From: Betaproteobacteria bacterium
GTDB lineage: Bacteria; Pseudomonadota; Gammaproteobacteria; Burkholderiales; Burkholderiaceae_C
Assembly: GCA_947448675.1 (NCBI GenBank)
Contig: CANFOR010000070.1
Span: 1-11,952, forward strand
Length of the DNA: 11,952 nucleotides
Direction: 5' to 3'
Below are positions 7,422 through 11,952 of the stretch, in pieces; position 1 is the stretch's first letter; each line of letters opens with the position of its first letter. Both the position numbers and the translations under genes were made by a program. The notes beneath the pieces were generated by a model. That model saw nothing but the letters and a program-made list of their open reading frames with translations, had not been told where the DNA came from and did not search any database.

Positions 7422-7434
7422 GGGGCTAAGCCCC
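7422..7434. repeat. Short inverted repeat upstream of proS
   Basis: GGGGC-TAA-GCCCC forms a 5-bp GC stem with a 3-nt loop, 22 bp before the proS start in the rppH-proS divergent region (7361-7455). It is too small and lacks a T-run, so it is not a convincing terminator. It could affect proS leader folding, or it could be chance. Confidence 0.3.
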
Positions 7435-7455
7435 ACTTGCAAAAAACATCGCCCT

Positions 7456-9222
7456 ATGAAAGCCTCTCAGTTCTTTATTTCCACGCTCAAAGAAGCCCCC
7501 GCCGACGCTGAAGTGGCCAGCCACCAACTGATGATGCGCGCGGGGCTGATCAAAAAACTCGGCGCTGGCATTTACAACTACATGCCCATGGGCCTGCGCG
7601 TCATTCGCAAGGTCGAAGCTATCGTGCGCGAAGAAATGAACCGTGCTGGCGCTGTGGAACTCACTATGCCGGTCGTGCAACCCGCTGAACTGTGGCAAGA
7701 GACGGGCCGTTTCACCAGTAATGGCCCTGAGCTGCTGCGCATCAAAGACCGCCACGGTCGGGACTTCATCGTCCAGCCCACCAGCGAAGAGGCGGTGACC
7801 GACATTGCGCGGCAAGAGCTGCGTAGCTACAAGCAACTGCCCAAAAACTTTTACCAAATTCAAACCAAGTTTCGCGACGAGCGCCGCCCGCGCTTTGGCC
7901 TGATGCGTGGCCGCGAGTTCACCATGAAAGACGCCTACAGCTTCGACCGCTCCCCCGAAGCGGCCAAGGCCAGCTACCAGGTGATGGCCGACGCCTACCG
8001 CAAAATTTTTGACCGCTTTGGCTTGCGCTACCGTGCCGTAGCGGCAGATAGCGGCGCAATTGGCGGCGACGCCAGCGAAGAGTTTCAAGTGATTGCCGAA
8101 ACGGGTGAAGATGCCATCGTCTATTGCCCGCAAAGCGACTACGCCGCCAACATGGAAAAAGCCACTTCTGCCGCGCCAAGCCAACGCCAGCCTGCGAAAG
8201 ATGCTATGAAAAAAGTAGCAACTCCAGGCAAAAGTACTTGCGAAGACGTTGCCGAGTTGCTATGCATTTCCTTGCAGCGCACCGTCAAATCTTTGGTGCT
8301 GGCCACCGACCAGTTGAACGACAAAGGCGAAGTGGTGAAGAGCCAGGTTTGGCTGCTGCTGGTGCGCGGCGACCATTCGTTGAACGAAATCAAGGCCGCC
8401 AAAGTGCCGGGCCTGGACGCAGGCTTTCGCTTTGCTACGGTGCCGGAGATTGAGGTGCATTTTGGCTGCAAACCCGGCTACCTCGGCCCCCTGTCTACGT
8501 TAGAAGCTATCAAAATAGTAGCTGACCGCGAAGTCGCCGCCATGAGCGACTGGGTTTGCGGCGCTAACGAGTGGGACTTCCACCTCACCGGCGTGAACTG
8601 GGGTCGCGACCTGCCCGAACCCGATGTGGTGGCCGACATCCGCAACATCGTGGCAGGCGACGCCTCGCCCGACGGCAAGGGCCTGCTGGCGATTGAGCGC
8701 GGCATTGAAGTCGGCCATGTGTTCTACCTGGGCACCAAGTACAGCCAGGCCATGAACGCTACGTTTTTAGACCTCGACGGCAAGCCCAAGCATTTTGAAA
8801 TGGGTTGCTACGGCATTGGCATCACCCGCCTACCGGCTGCCGCCATCGAGCAAAACCACGACGCGCGCGGCATTATCTGGCCCGACGCCATCGCCCCCTT
8901 CACCGTGGTGCTCTGCCCCATCAGCCCCGACCGCTTCCCCGGGGTGAAAGCCGCTGCCGACCAGCTCTACGCCGAGTTGATGACCGCAGGCGCGGACGTG
9001 ATTTTGGACGACCGCAACGAGCGCCCCGGCATCATGTTTGCCGAGTGGGAATTGATCGGCGTGCCCCACCGCGTGACCATTGGCGACCGGGCTTTGAAAG
9101 AAGGCATGGTCGAGTACCAACACCGCCGCGACGCTGCTGCCACCAAGCTGGCCGTGGGCGAGATTGCCGCGCATTTGCTGCAGCGCTTGGCCACCGCTGT
9201 GCCCAGTGCAGTGCAAGCCTGA
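7456..9222 (+). CDS. proS: Prolyl-tRNA synthetase, bacterial class with editing domain
   Basis: ProS charges tRNA-Pro with proline and edits mis-charged alanine. The 588 residues begin MKASQFFISTLKEAPADAE, the usual ProS start. Class II motif 2 lies around FRDERRPRFGLMRGREFTMKDA (two overlapping blocks, about 139-160), and motif 3 contains GIGITR (453-458). The YbaK-like editing insertion spans about 220-400, with the Lys of RTVKSL (K278) and GYLGP (341-345). An anticodon-binding domain occupies the C-terminal 110 residues (ERPGIMFAEWELIGVPHR). I choose ATG 7456; the frame continues to a GTG at 7408, but those 16 residues do not look conserved. No strong ribosome site is seen at 7456. Residues 250-255 and 351-356 are encoded by two copies of an unusual AT-rich repeat (listed separately). 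The lytic transglycosylase gene follows 42 bp downstream. Confidence 0.97.
   Translation: MKASQFFISTLKEAPADAEVASHQLMMRAGLIKKLGAGIYNYMPMGLRVIRKVEAIVREEMNRAGAVELTMPVVQPAELWQETGRFTSNGPELLRIKDRHGRDFIVQPTSEEAVTDIARQELRSYKQLPKNFYQIQTKFRDERRPRFGLMRGREFTMKDAYSFDRSPEAAKASYQVMADAYRKIFDRFGLRYRAVAADSGAIGGDASEEFQVIAETGEDAIVYCPQSDYAANMEKATSAAPSQRQPAKDAMKKVATPGKSTCEDVAELLCISLQRTVKSLVLATDQLNDKGEVVKSQVWLLLVRGDHSLNEIKAAKVPGLDAGFRFATVPEIEVHFGCKPGYLGPLSTLEAIKIVADREVAAMSDWVCGANEWDFHLTGVNWGRDLPEPDVVADIRNIVAGDASPDGKGLLAIERGIEVGHVFYLGTKYSQAMNATFLDLDGKPKHFEMGCYGIGITRLPAAAIEQNHDARGIIWPDAIAPFTVVLCPISPDRFPGVKAAADQLYAELMTAGADVILDDRNERPGIMFAEWELIGVPHRVTIGDRALKEGMVEYQHRRDAAATKLAVGEIAAHLLQRLATAVPSAVQA
8203..8219 (+). repeat. 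AT-rich 17-bp inverted-repeat element, copy 1 (inside proS)
   Basis: The sequence GCTATGAAAAAAGTAGC begins at codon position 1 of proS and encodes A-M-K-K-V plus the first two bases of the next Ala codon. Its ends, GCTAT and GTAGC, can pair with one G-U wobble. It differs from copy 2 at 2 of 17 positions. It is AT-rich against GC-rich surroundings. Confidence 0.6.
8506..8522 (+). repeat. AT-rich 17-bp inverted-repeat element, copy 2 (inside proS)
   Basis: The sequence GCTATCAAAATAGTAGC also begins at codon position 1 of proS and encodes A-I-K-I-V-(A). It uses ATA, GTA and GCT codons that stand out in this gene. It lies 303 bp (101 codons) after copy 1, so both copies are read in the same frame and orientation. 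Confidence 0.6.
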
Positions 9223-9239
9223 GCGCAGCCTTATGCGCT

Positions 9240-9258
9240 TGCAACAAGACGGGTTGCA
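9240..9258. repeat. Inverted repeat in the proS to lytic transglycosylase gap
   Basis: TGCAAC (9240-9245) and GTTGCA (9253-9258) form a 6-bp stem with a 7-nt loop. An alternative outer pairing, TTATGC (9231-9236) with GCATAA (9256-9261), uses overlapping bases. The structure ends just before the GTG start at 9265 and could influence initiation. There is no T-run, so a terminator is unlikely. Confidence 0.35.
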
Positions 9259-9264
9259 TAAGCC

Positions 9265-9885
9265 GTGATATCACGCAGAAAATGCCTGAAAGGCTTACCA
9301 GCTGTGCTTGCACAGCTATTATTTTCAGAGCAAGCGCAGGCTGGCGGGCAGCTTGAAGAGCCGCTGGCCGACGCGGTGCGCGGTGCGCTCAGCTCGGCCA
9401 TTGCCAATAGTGCGCCGCCAGTGCCCGAGTTTGCCAGCACCGATGCGCGCCTGGCCTATTTGCGCTGGCTCGGGACCATGAGCGAGCGCCTGAAGAAGAA
9501 AACGCCCGAGTGGCAGCTGCGCAAAGAATTTTTGCAAACCGTTTGGTACGAGAGCAAGCGCGCCGGGCTCGACGTGGCCCTGGTGCTGGGCTTGGTCCAG
9601 GTCGAGAGCAATTTCCGCAAACACGCCATCAGCAGCGTGGGAGCACGTGGCTACATGCAGGTGATGCCTTTTTGGACGCGGGTCATCGGCGACGGCGACG
9701 CGTCCAAGCTCTTCCACATGCAAACCAATTTGCGCTTTGGCTGTGTGATCTTGCGCCACTACCTGGACCGCGAGAAGGGCGACGTGTTCATGACCCTGGG
9801 CCGCTACAACGGCAGCCGGGGCAAGGCCGAGTACCCTAATGCAGTACTCGGAGCCAAGAGAAACTGGGAATACAGCGGGGCTTAA
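9265..9885 (+). CDS. Exported lytic transglycosylase (SLT family) with Tat-like signal peptide
   Basis: This is a predicted peptidoglycan lytic transglycosylase that cleaves the MurNAc-GlcNAc bond in the periplasm to form anhydro-muropeptides. The SLT domain (about 88-190) has the catalytic Glu in QVESNFR (E114-S115), then GARGYMQVMPFW (G129 to W137 region), the N155 of TNLRFG and the late GRYNGS motif (about 179-184). The N-terminus contains SRRKCLK, close to the twin-arginine consensus SRRxFLK, a short hydrophobic stretch and AQA-GG as a plausible signal peptidase site near residue 26. The start is GTG 9265. An in-frame TAA sits at 9259-9261, and no later start keeps the signal. The protein has 206 residues, small but complete for this group. 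It is probably co-transcribed with proS. No specific gene symbol can be assigned. Confidence 0.9.
   Translation: MISRRKCLKGLPAVLAQLLFSEQAQAGGQLEEPLADAVRGALSSAIANSAPPVPEFASTDARLAYLRWLGTMSERLKKKTPEWQLRKEFLQTVWYESKRAGLDVALVLGLVQVESNFRKHAISSVGARGYMQVMPFWTRVIGDGDASKLFHMQTNLRFGCVILRHYLDREKGDVFMTLGRYNGSRGKAEYPNAVLGAKRNWEYSGA
9315..9331 (-). repeat. AT-rich 17-bp repeat, degenerate copy 3, reversed
   Basis: The plus-strand sequence GCTATTATTTTCAGAGC matches the reverse complement of proS copy 2 at 14 of 17 positions. It encodes part of the signal peptide (L-L-F-S-E) of the lytic transglycosylase. It overlaps the perfect hairpin AGCTGTG-CTTG-CACAGCT (9300-9317) and lies inside a wider GCTTGC (9306-9311) / GCAAGC (9330-9335) inverted repeat. 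Confidence 0.45.
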
Positions 9886-9903
9886 AGCCCTTGCAAGGGC
9901 TTT
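9884..9903. terminator. Perfect 20-bp palindrome, probable bidirectional terminator hairpin
   Basis: AAAGCCC-TTGCAA-GGGCTTT is a perfect palindrome that overlaps the TAA stop of the lytic transglycosylase and lies 10 bp from the stop of the convergent YXWGXW gene. It can form the same hairpin in both transcripts. The following T-run is short on both sides (TTT), so terminator strength is uncertain. Confidence 0.6.
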
Positions 9904-9912
9904 GGAGGGCCT

Positions 9913-10353
9913 TTAATGCCTCCAATAGCCGCCGTTCATGCGCCAGCCGCCGCCGTTGCCCCGCACCCATTGGTGGGGTACATAGACCTGGCCAGCACGT
10001 GGGGCTTCCCAGCGGCCCGGCGACCACACGTGGCGGTTGGCCTGCCACAGCCACACACCGCCGACCCAAAAATAGCCTGGCGCAGGGGCTACGCCCACCA
10101 CTTCAACCTGCGGTGGCGGGGGGTCTTGGTAGACCACCACTTGCTGCTGTTGCGGGTAGCCCGGTTGCACCACCACCGGCGCGCCTTGGGTGTACACGGG
10201 CGCTGGCTGGGTATAGATGGGCGGGCTCTGGTAGACCACCTGGCGGTAGGGCGGCGCGACCACGCAGCCCGACATCAACACAGCCGCGGAGGCGGCGCAG
10301 GTAGCAAGTAGCAAAGCGCGGGGGGTCGAGCGTGGGGTCATAAAAGCTTTCAT
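9913..10353 (-). CDS. YXWGXW-repeat (Trp/Gly-rich) probable lipoprotein, function unknown
   Basis: This is a small envelope protein of unknown function. The 146 residues start with a signal sequence with a hydrophobic stretch (about 13-27) ending in LMSGC, a lipobox-like site at C30, so it is probably a lipoprotein. A Pro/Gln/Tyr/Val-rich spacer (33-87) follows, with repeated V-x-Q-P and I/V-Y-T-Q units. The C-terminal 60 residues carry repeated Trp/Gly boxes: FWVGGVW (95-101), VWSPGRW (109-115), a single W at 129 and GWRMNGGYW (136-144). This pattern fits the YXWGXW (WXXGXW) repeat family common in Burkholderiales. ATG 10353 is the first start; ATG 10341 (12 bases later) is also possible. 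An AGGAG lies 15 bases before the first ATG, rather far. It is convergent with the transglycosylase. Confidence 0.85.
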   Translation of the reverse strand: MKAFMTPRSTPRALLLATCAASAAVLMSGCVVAPPYRQVVYQSPPIYTQPAPVYTQGAPVVVQPGYPQQQQVVVYQDPPPPQVEVVGVAPAPGYFWVGGVWLWQANRHVWSPGRWEAPRAGQVYVPHQWVRGNGGGWRMNGGYWRH

Positions 10354-10380
10354 AAAAATGAACCAGTACTCCTACAACTC

Positions 10381-10393
10381 TTGAGGTGCTCAA
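10381..10393. repeat. Small inverted repeat upstream of the YXWGXW gene
   Basis: TTGAG-GTG-CTCAA is a 5-bp perfect inverted repeat 27 bp upstream of the lipoprotein ATG, in the gap 10354-10466 between that gene and grxD. It could be an operator half-site pair or chance; no clear promoter was found beside it. Confidence 0.25.
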
Positions 10394-10438
10394 CCAACCT
10401 ACGGGTTTACGTCAATTACAGGTAAAGCTTGGGTAAAG

Positions 10439-10464
10439 GCTGGCTGCAGGTGCTGGCTGCAGGG
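10439..10464. repeat. 13-bp tandem duplication beside the grxD stop
   Basis: Two adjacent 13-bp units, GCTGGCTGCAGGT (10439-10451) and GCTGGCTGCAGGG (10452-10464), differ only in the last base. They end 2 bp from the grxD stop codon, in its 3' untranslated region. This looks like a recent slippage duplication. Confidence 0.85.
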
Positions 10465-10466
10465 TG

Positions 10467-10793
10467 TTAGGCAGCTGCCGGGTTGAGCACCTGCTGCAGC
10501 TCGCCGCTCTCGTACATCTCCATCATGATGTCGGAGCCACCAACGAATTCGCCCTTCACGTAGAGCTGGGGGATGGTCGGCCAGTTGCTGTACTCTTTGA
10601 TGCCTTGGCGGATCTCGGCGTCGTCGAGCACGTTCACGGTGGTCAGGTTCTTGGTGTCTACGCCGCTGGCTTTGAGCACCTGGATGGCGCGGCCCGAAAA
10701 GCCGCACATAGGGAAGCTGGCGCTGCCTTTCATAAAAAGCACAACGTCGTGGGACTTGACCAGCTGGTCAATGCGTTCTTGGGTGTCGCTCAT
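10467..10793 (-). CDS. grxD: Monothiol glutaredoxin GrxD (CGFS type)
   Basis: Grx4/GrxD-type monothiol glutaredoxins carry and transfer [2Fe-2S] clusters, usually as a glutathione-bridged homodimer or with BolA. The 108 residues show the active site CGFS at 30-33 inside KGSASFPMCGFSGRA, the TIP loop WPTIPQ at 71-76 (cis-proline) and GEFVGGSDI (glutathione contact) at 81-89. The start is ATG 10793, supported by an AAGGAA ribosome site at 10800-10805. The open frame up to 10829 adds 12 residues that are not family-like. It is divergent from the slyD-like gene. The 13-bp tandem repeat lies just after the stop. Confidence 0.96.
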   Translation of the reverse strand: MSDTQERIDQLVKSHDVVLFMKGSASFPMCGFSGRAIQVLKASGVDTKNLTTVNVLDDAEIRQGIKEYSNWPTIPQLYVKGEFVGGSDIMMEMYESGELQQVLNPAAA

Positions 10794-10902
10794 GGTGGGT
10801 TCCTTGCAGATGTCAAAAAATTCAAACAAGCCCGATTATTTCACTTCTGGCAGGGGCTTGCCGTGCAAGGGCTGCCTAAGCCCTACGCGGCAAACAAAGC
10901 CT

Positions 10903-10937
10903 GCTGGAAAATGCCCGCTGCAAAATGTCCGCTGGAA
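10903..10937. repeat. 14-bp tandem repeat, 2.5 copies, upstream of the slyD-like gene
   Basis: The units GCTGGAAAATGCCC (10903-10916), GCTGCAAAATGTCC (10917-10930) and a partial GCTGGAA (10931-10937) form a direct repeat of period 14. The two full units differ at 2 of 14 positions. The array is in the 219-bp divergent gap between grxD and the slyD-like gene, 7 bp before a GATAAT box. It may be a repeated protein-binding site or simple slippage. The rest of the gap (10794-10902 and 10950-11012) shows no gene. Confidence 0.75.
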
Positions 10938-10943
10938 GCGCGA

Positions 10944-10949
10944 GATAAT
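10944..10949 (+). promoter_or_regulatory. Possible -10 element of the slyD-like gene
   Basis: GATAAT (five of six matches to TATAAT) lies 63 bp before the ATG at 11013. No good -35 is found at 16-18 bp spacing; that position falls inside the 14-bp tandem repeat. This is a tentative call. Confidence 0.25.
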
Positions 10950-11012
10950 TACAGGTTTGCGTTCTGCGCACCTTTGCGCACCCCTTTCAAAGCCCCTTCA
11001 CGAAGCACCACC

Positions 11013-11489
11013 ATGAAAATCGACAAAAACACCGCCGTTACACTGCGCTACAAAGTGCTCGACGCCACTGGCAAGCTGCTGGAAGAAAGCACCGAGCCGA
11101 TGGTCTACCTGCACGGCGGCTATGGCAACACCTTTGCCAAAATCGAAGAAGCCTTGCAAGGCCAAGAGACCGGCTACAAAACCGTGCTGGCCCTGCAGCC
11201 TGAAGATGCCTTTGGCCCGCGCAACGAGGCCCTGGTGCAAAGCATTCCCAAAAGCCAGTTTCCGCCCGGCGTCAAAGTCGGTGGCCAGCTAGAGGCGCAT
11301 GACGACAGTGGCCGCGCCCAGGTCTACACCGTGATGAAGATCAAAGGCCAAGAAGTCATGTTAGACGGCAACCACCCGCATGCCGGCAAGGCCCTGCGTT
11401 TTAGTTTGGCCGTTACTGCGGTGCGCGCCGCCAGTGATGAAGAAATTGCCCATGGCCATGTGCACGGCGAGCACGGGCACCAGCATTGA
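11013..11489 (+). CDS. slyD: SlyD-like FKBP-type peptidyl-prolyl isomerase/chaperone with His-rich tail
   Basis: SlyD-type proteins combine a proline isomerase (FKBP) domain with an inserted chaperone flap (IF domain) and often bind nickel through a His-rich tail. The 158 residues begin MKIDKNTAVTLRYKVLD. The YLHGGYGN segment (32-39), PEDAFGPR (63-70, start of the IF insertion) and the return strand DGNHPHAGKALRF (118-130) are typical of the family. The tail has six His within the last 12 residues (147, 149, 151, 154, 156, 158). It has no Cys, unlike E. coli SlyD (196 residues with a longer Cys/His tail), so a short SlyD or FkpB-like name is equally acceptable. The ATG at 11013 has only a weak GAAG upstream. 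The frame is open far upstream (to 10464), but that part is antisense to grxD. Confidence 0.9.
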   Translation: MKIDKNTAVTLRYKVLDATGKLLEESTEPMVYLHGGYGNTFAKIEEALQGQETGYKTVLALQPEDAFGPRNEALVQSIPKSQFPPGVKVGGQLEAHDDSGRAQVYTVMKIKGQEVMLDGNHPHAGKALRFSLAVTAVRAASDEEIAHGHVHGEHGHQH

Positions 11490-11492
11490 GCT

Positions 11493-11526
11493 GGGCTAAT
11501 AAGCCCTTTCTGAGCGGCTAACTCAG
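11493..11526. terminator. Paired hairpins between slyD-like gene and mtgA
   Basis: GGGCT-AATA-AGCCC (11493-11506) is followed by TTTCT, a weak terminator-like hairpin four bases after the slyD-like stop. Next to it, CTGAG-CGGCTAA-CTCAG (11510-11526) overlaps the mtgA stop codon. The two genes are convergent, so the pair may end transcripts from both sides. T-runs are short. Confidence 0.45.
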
Positions 11527-11952
11527 GGCAAATCTGCATCTCCCATGCGCGCCATGATGGTGTAGGCGCGGTTGCTGACGTAGGCTGAGTTGGGTAGCTT
11601 TTCAAAGTATTTTGGCCGTGGCAGCATCACCGCCAAGCGTGCGGCTTCGTAAGGGTTTAGGCGTGCGGCGCTTTTATGAAAATAATGCTGCGCCGCCGCC
11701 TCAGCGCCAAACACGCCTTCGCCCCATTCCACGTTGTTCAAATACATTTCCAAAATGCGTTGCTTGCCCAGCAGCAGCTCCAGCGCCAGCGCGAGCACAA
11801 ATTCTTGACCCTTGCGCAGCAGGTTGCGCTCACCCGAGAGCAACAGGTTTTTGGCCAGTTGCTGCGTAATGGTGGAGCCGCCGACAATTTTGACGCGTTT
11901 GCTTTTTTGCGCTTGGCGGGCGTTCTTTTGCCAAGCCTTTTCAAGGGCGTCC
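11523..11952 (-). CDS. mtgA: Monofunctional peptidoglycan glycosyltransferase MtgA (partial, N-terminus off the right edge)
   Basis: This GT51 enzyme polymerises lipid II into glycan strands at the outer face of the inner membrane. The visible 142 C-terminal residues contain motif II (GGSTITQQLAKN), motif III (RKGQEFVLALALE) and motif IV (KQRILEMYLN), followed by the VEWGEGVFGAEAAA segment and LNPYEAARLAVMLP. The motif I region with the first catalytic Glu and the N-terminal membrane anchor are beyond the window. No penicillin-binding domain follows; the protein ends about 50 residues after the AARLAVMLP motif with ARMGDADLP, so it is the monofunctional type rather than a class A PBP. It is convergent with the slyD-like gene. 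Confidence 0.95.
   Translation of the reverse strand, partial: DALEKAWQKNARQAQKSKRVKIVGGSTITQQLAKNLLLSGERNLLRKGQEFVLALALELLLGKQRILEMYLNNVEWGEGVFGAEAAAQHYFHKSAARLNPYEAARLAVMLPRPKYFEKLPNSAYVSNRAYTIMARMGDADLP

Noticed and set aside
7426..8184. 252-codon open frame antisense to proS
   Set aside because: Same reason: it mirrors conserved ProS motif regions and has no recognisable domain.
10464..11012. Long open frame upstream of and in frame with the slyD-like gene (341 codons in total)
   Set aside because: The upstream part runs antisense through grxD and the tandem repeats. The family-like sequence begins at the ATG at 11013.
1..11952. Search for CRISPR arrays, insertion sequences, prophage or defence genes, toxin-antitoxin pairs
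   Set aside because: No regularly spaced repeats, transposase, integrase or toxin-like small gene pairs were seen. All gene-length intervals are explained by housekeeping genes.

Overview
The window is ordinary chromosomal housekeeping DNA from a betaproteobacterium, most likely a member of the Comamonadaceae (Burkholderiales; Rhodoferax, Polaromonas and Acidovorax relatives). The evidence is the protein sequences themselves (PilB/PilC, IspB, Obg, ProB, RppH, ProS, GrxD, SlyD-type FKBP, MtgA) and a moderately GC-rich coding style. The genus is inferred from family resemblance and could not be checked by search.

Left part, minus strand (1-3617): an octaprenyl-type diphosphate synthase (ispB), a tRNA-Pro(CGG) 29 bp downstream, then the type IV pilus genes pilB and pilC (pilC runs off the left edge). 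Middle, plus strand (3659-6616): a strong sigma70-type promoter, divergent from ispB, drives rplU and rpmA (ribosomal proteins L21 and L27). A rho-independent terminator then separates them from obgE, which overlaps proB by 4 bp. This is the widely conserved ribosome/Obg/proline block.

Right part (6695-11952): rppH (minus) is convergent with proB and divergent from proS (plus). proS is followed 42 bp later by a small lytic transglycosylase with a Tat-like signal peptide. A Trp/Gly-repeat (YXWGXW-type) lipoprotein and the monothiol glutaredoxin grxD lie on the minus strand. A SlyD-like FKBP isomerase with a His-rich tail (plus) is divergent from grxD. A truncated monofunctional transglycosylase mtgA (minus) runs off the right edge.

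Functional themes are translation (L21, L27, Obg, ProS, tRNA-Pro), proline metabolism and use (ProB, ProS, tRNA-Pro), envelope building (IspB, lytic transglycosylase, MtgA, lipoprotein), surface motility (PilB, PilC), RNA 5'-end turnover (RppH) and protein or Fe-S maintenance (SlyD-like, GrxD). I found no mobile element, CRISPR array, phage gene, defence island or unknown multi-gene system.

The most unusual signal is a 17-bp AT-rich imperfect inverted repeat. It occurs twice in proS in the same reading frame and once, reversed and degenerate, in the signal-peptide coding region of the neighbouring lytic transglycosylase. There are also two short tandem repeats next to grxD and slyD. No gene-free stretch exceeds about 220 bp.
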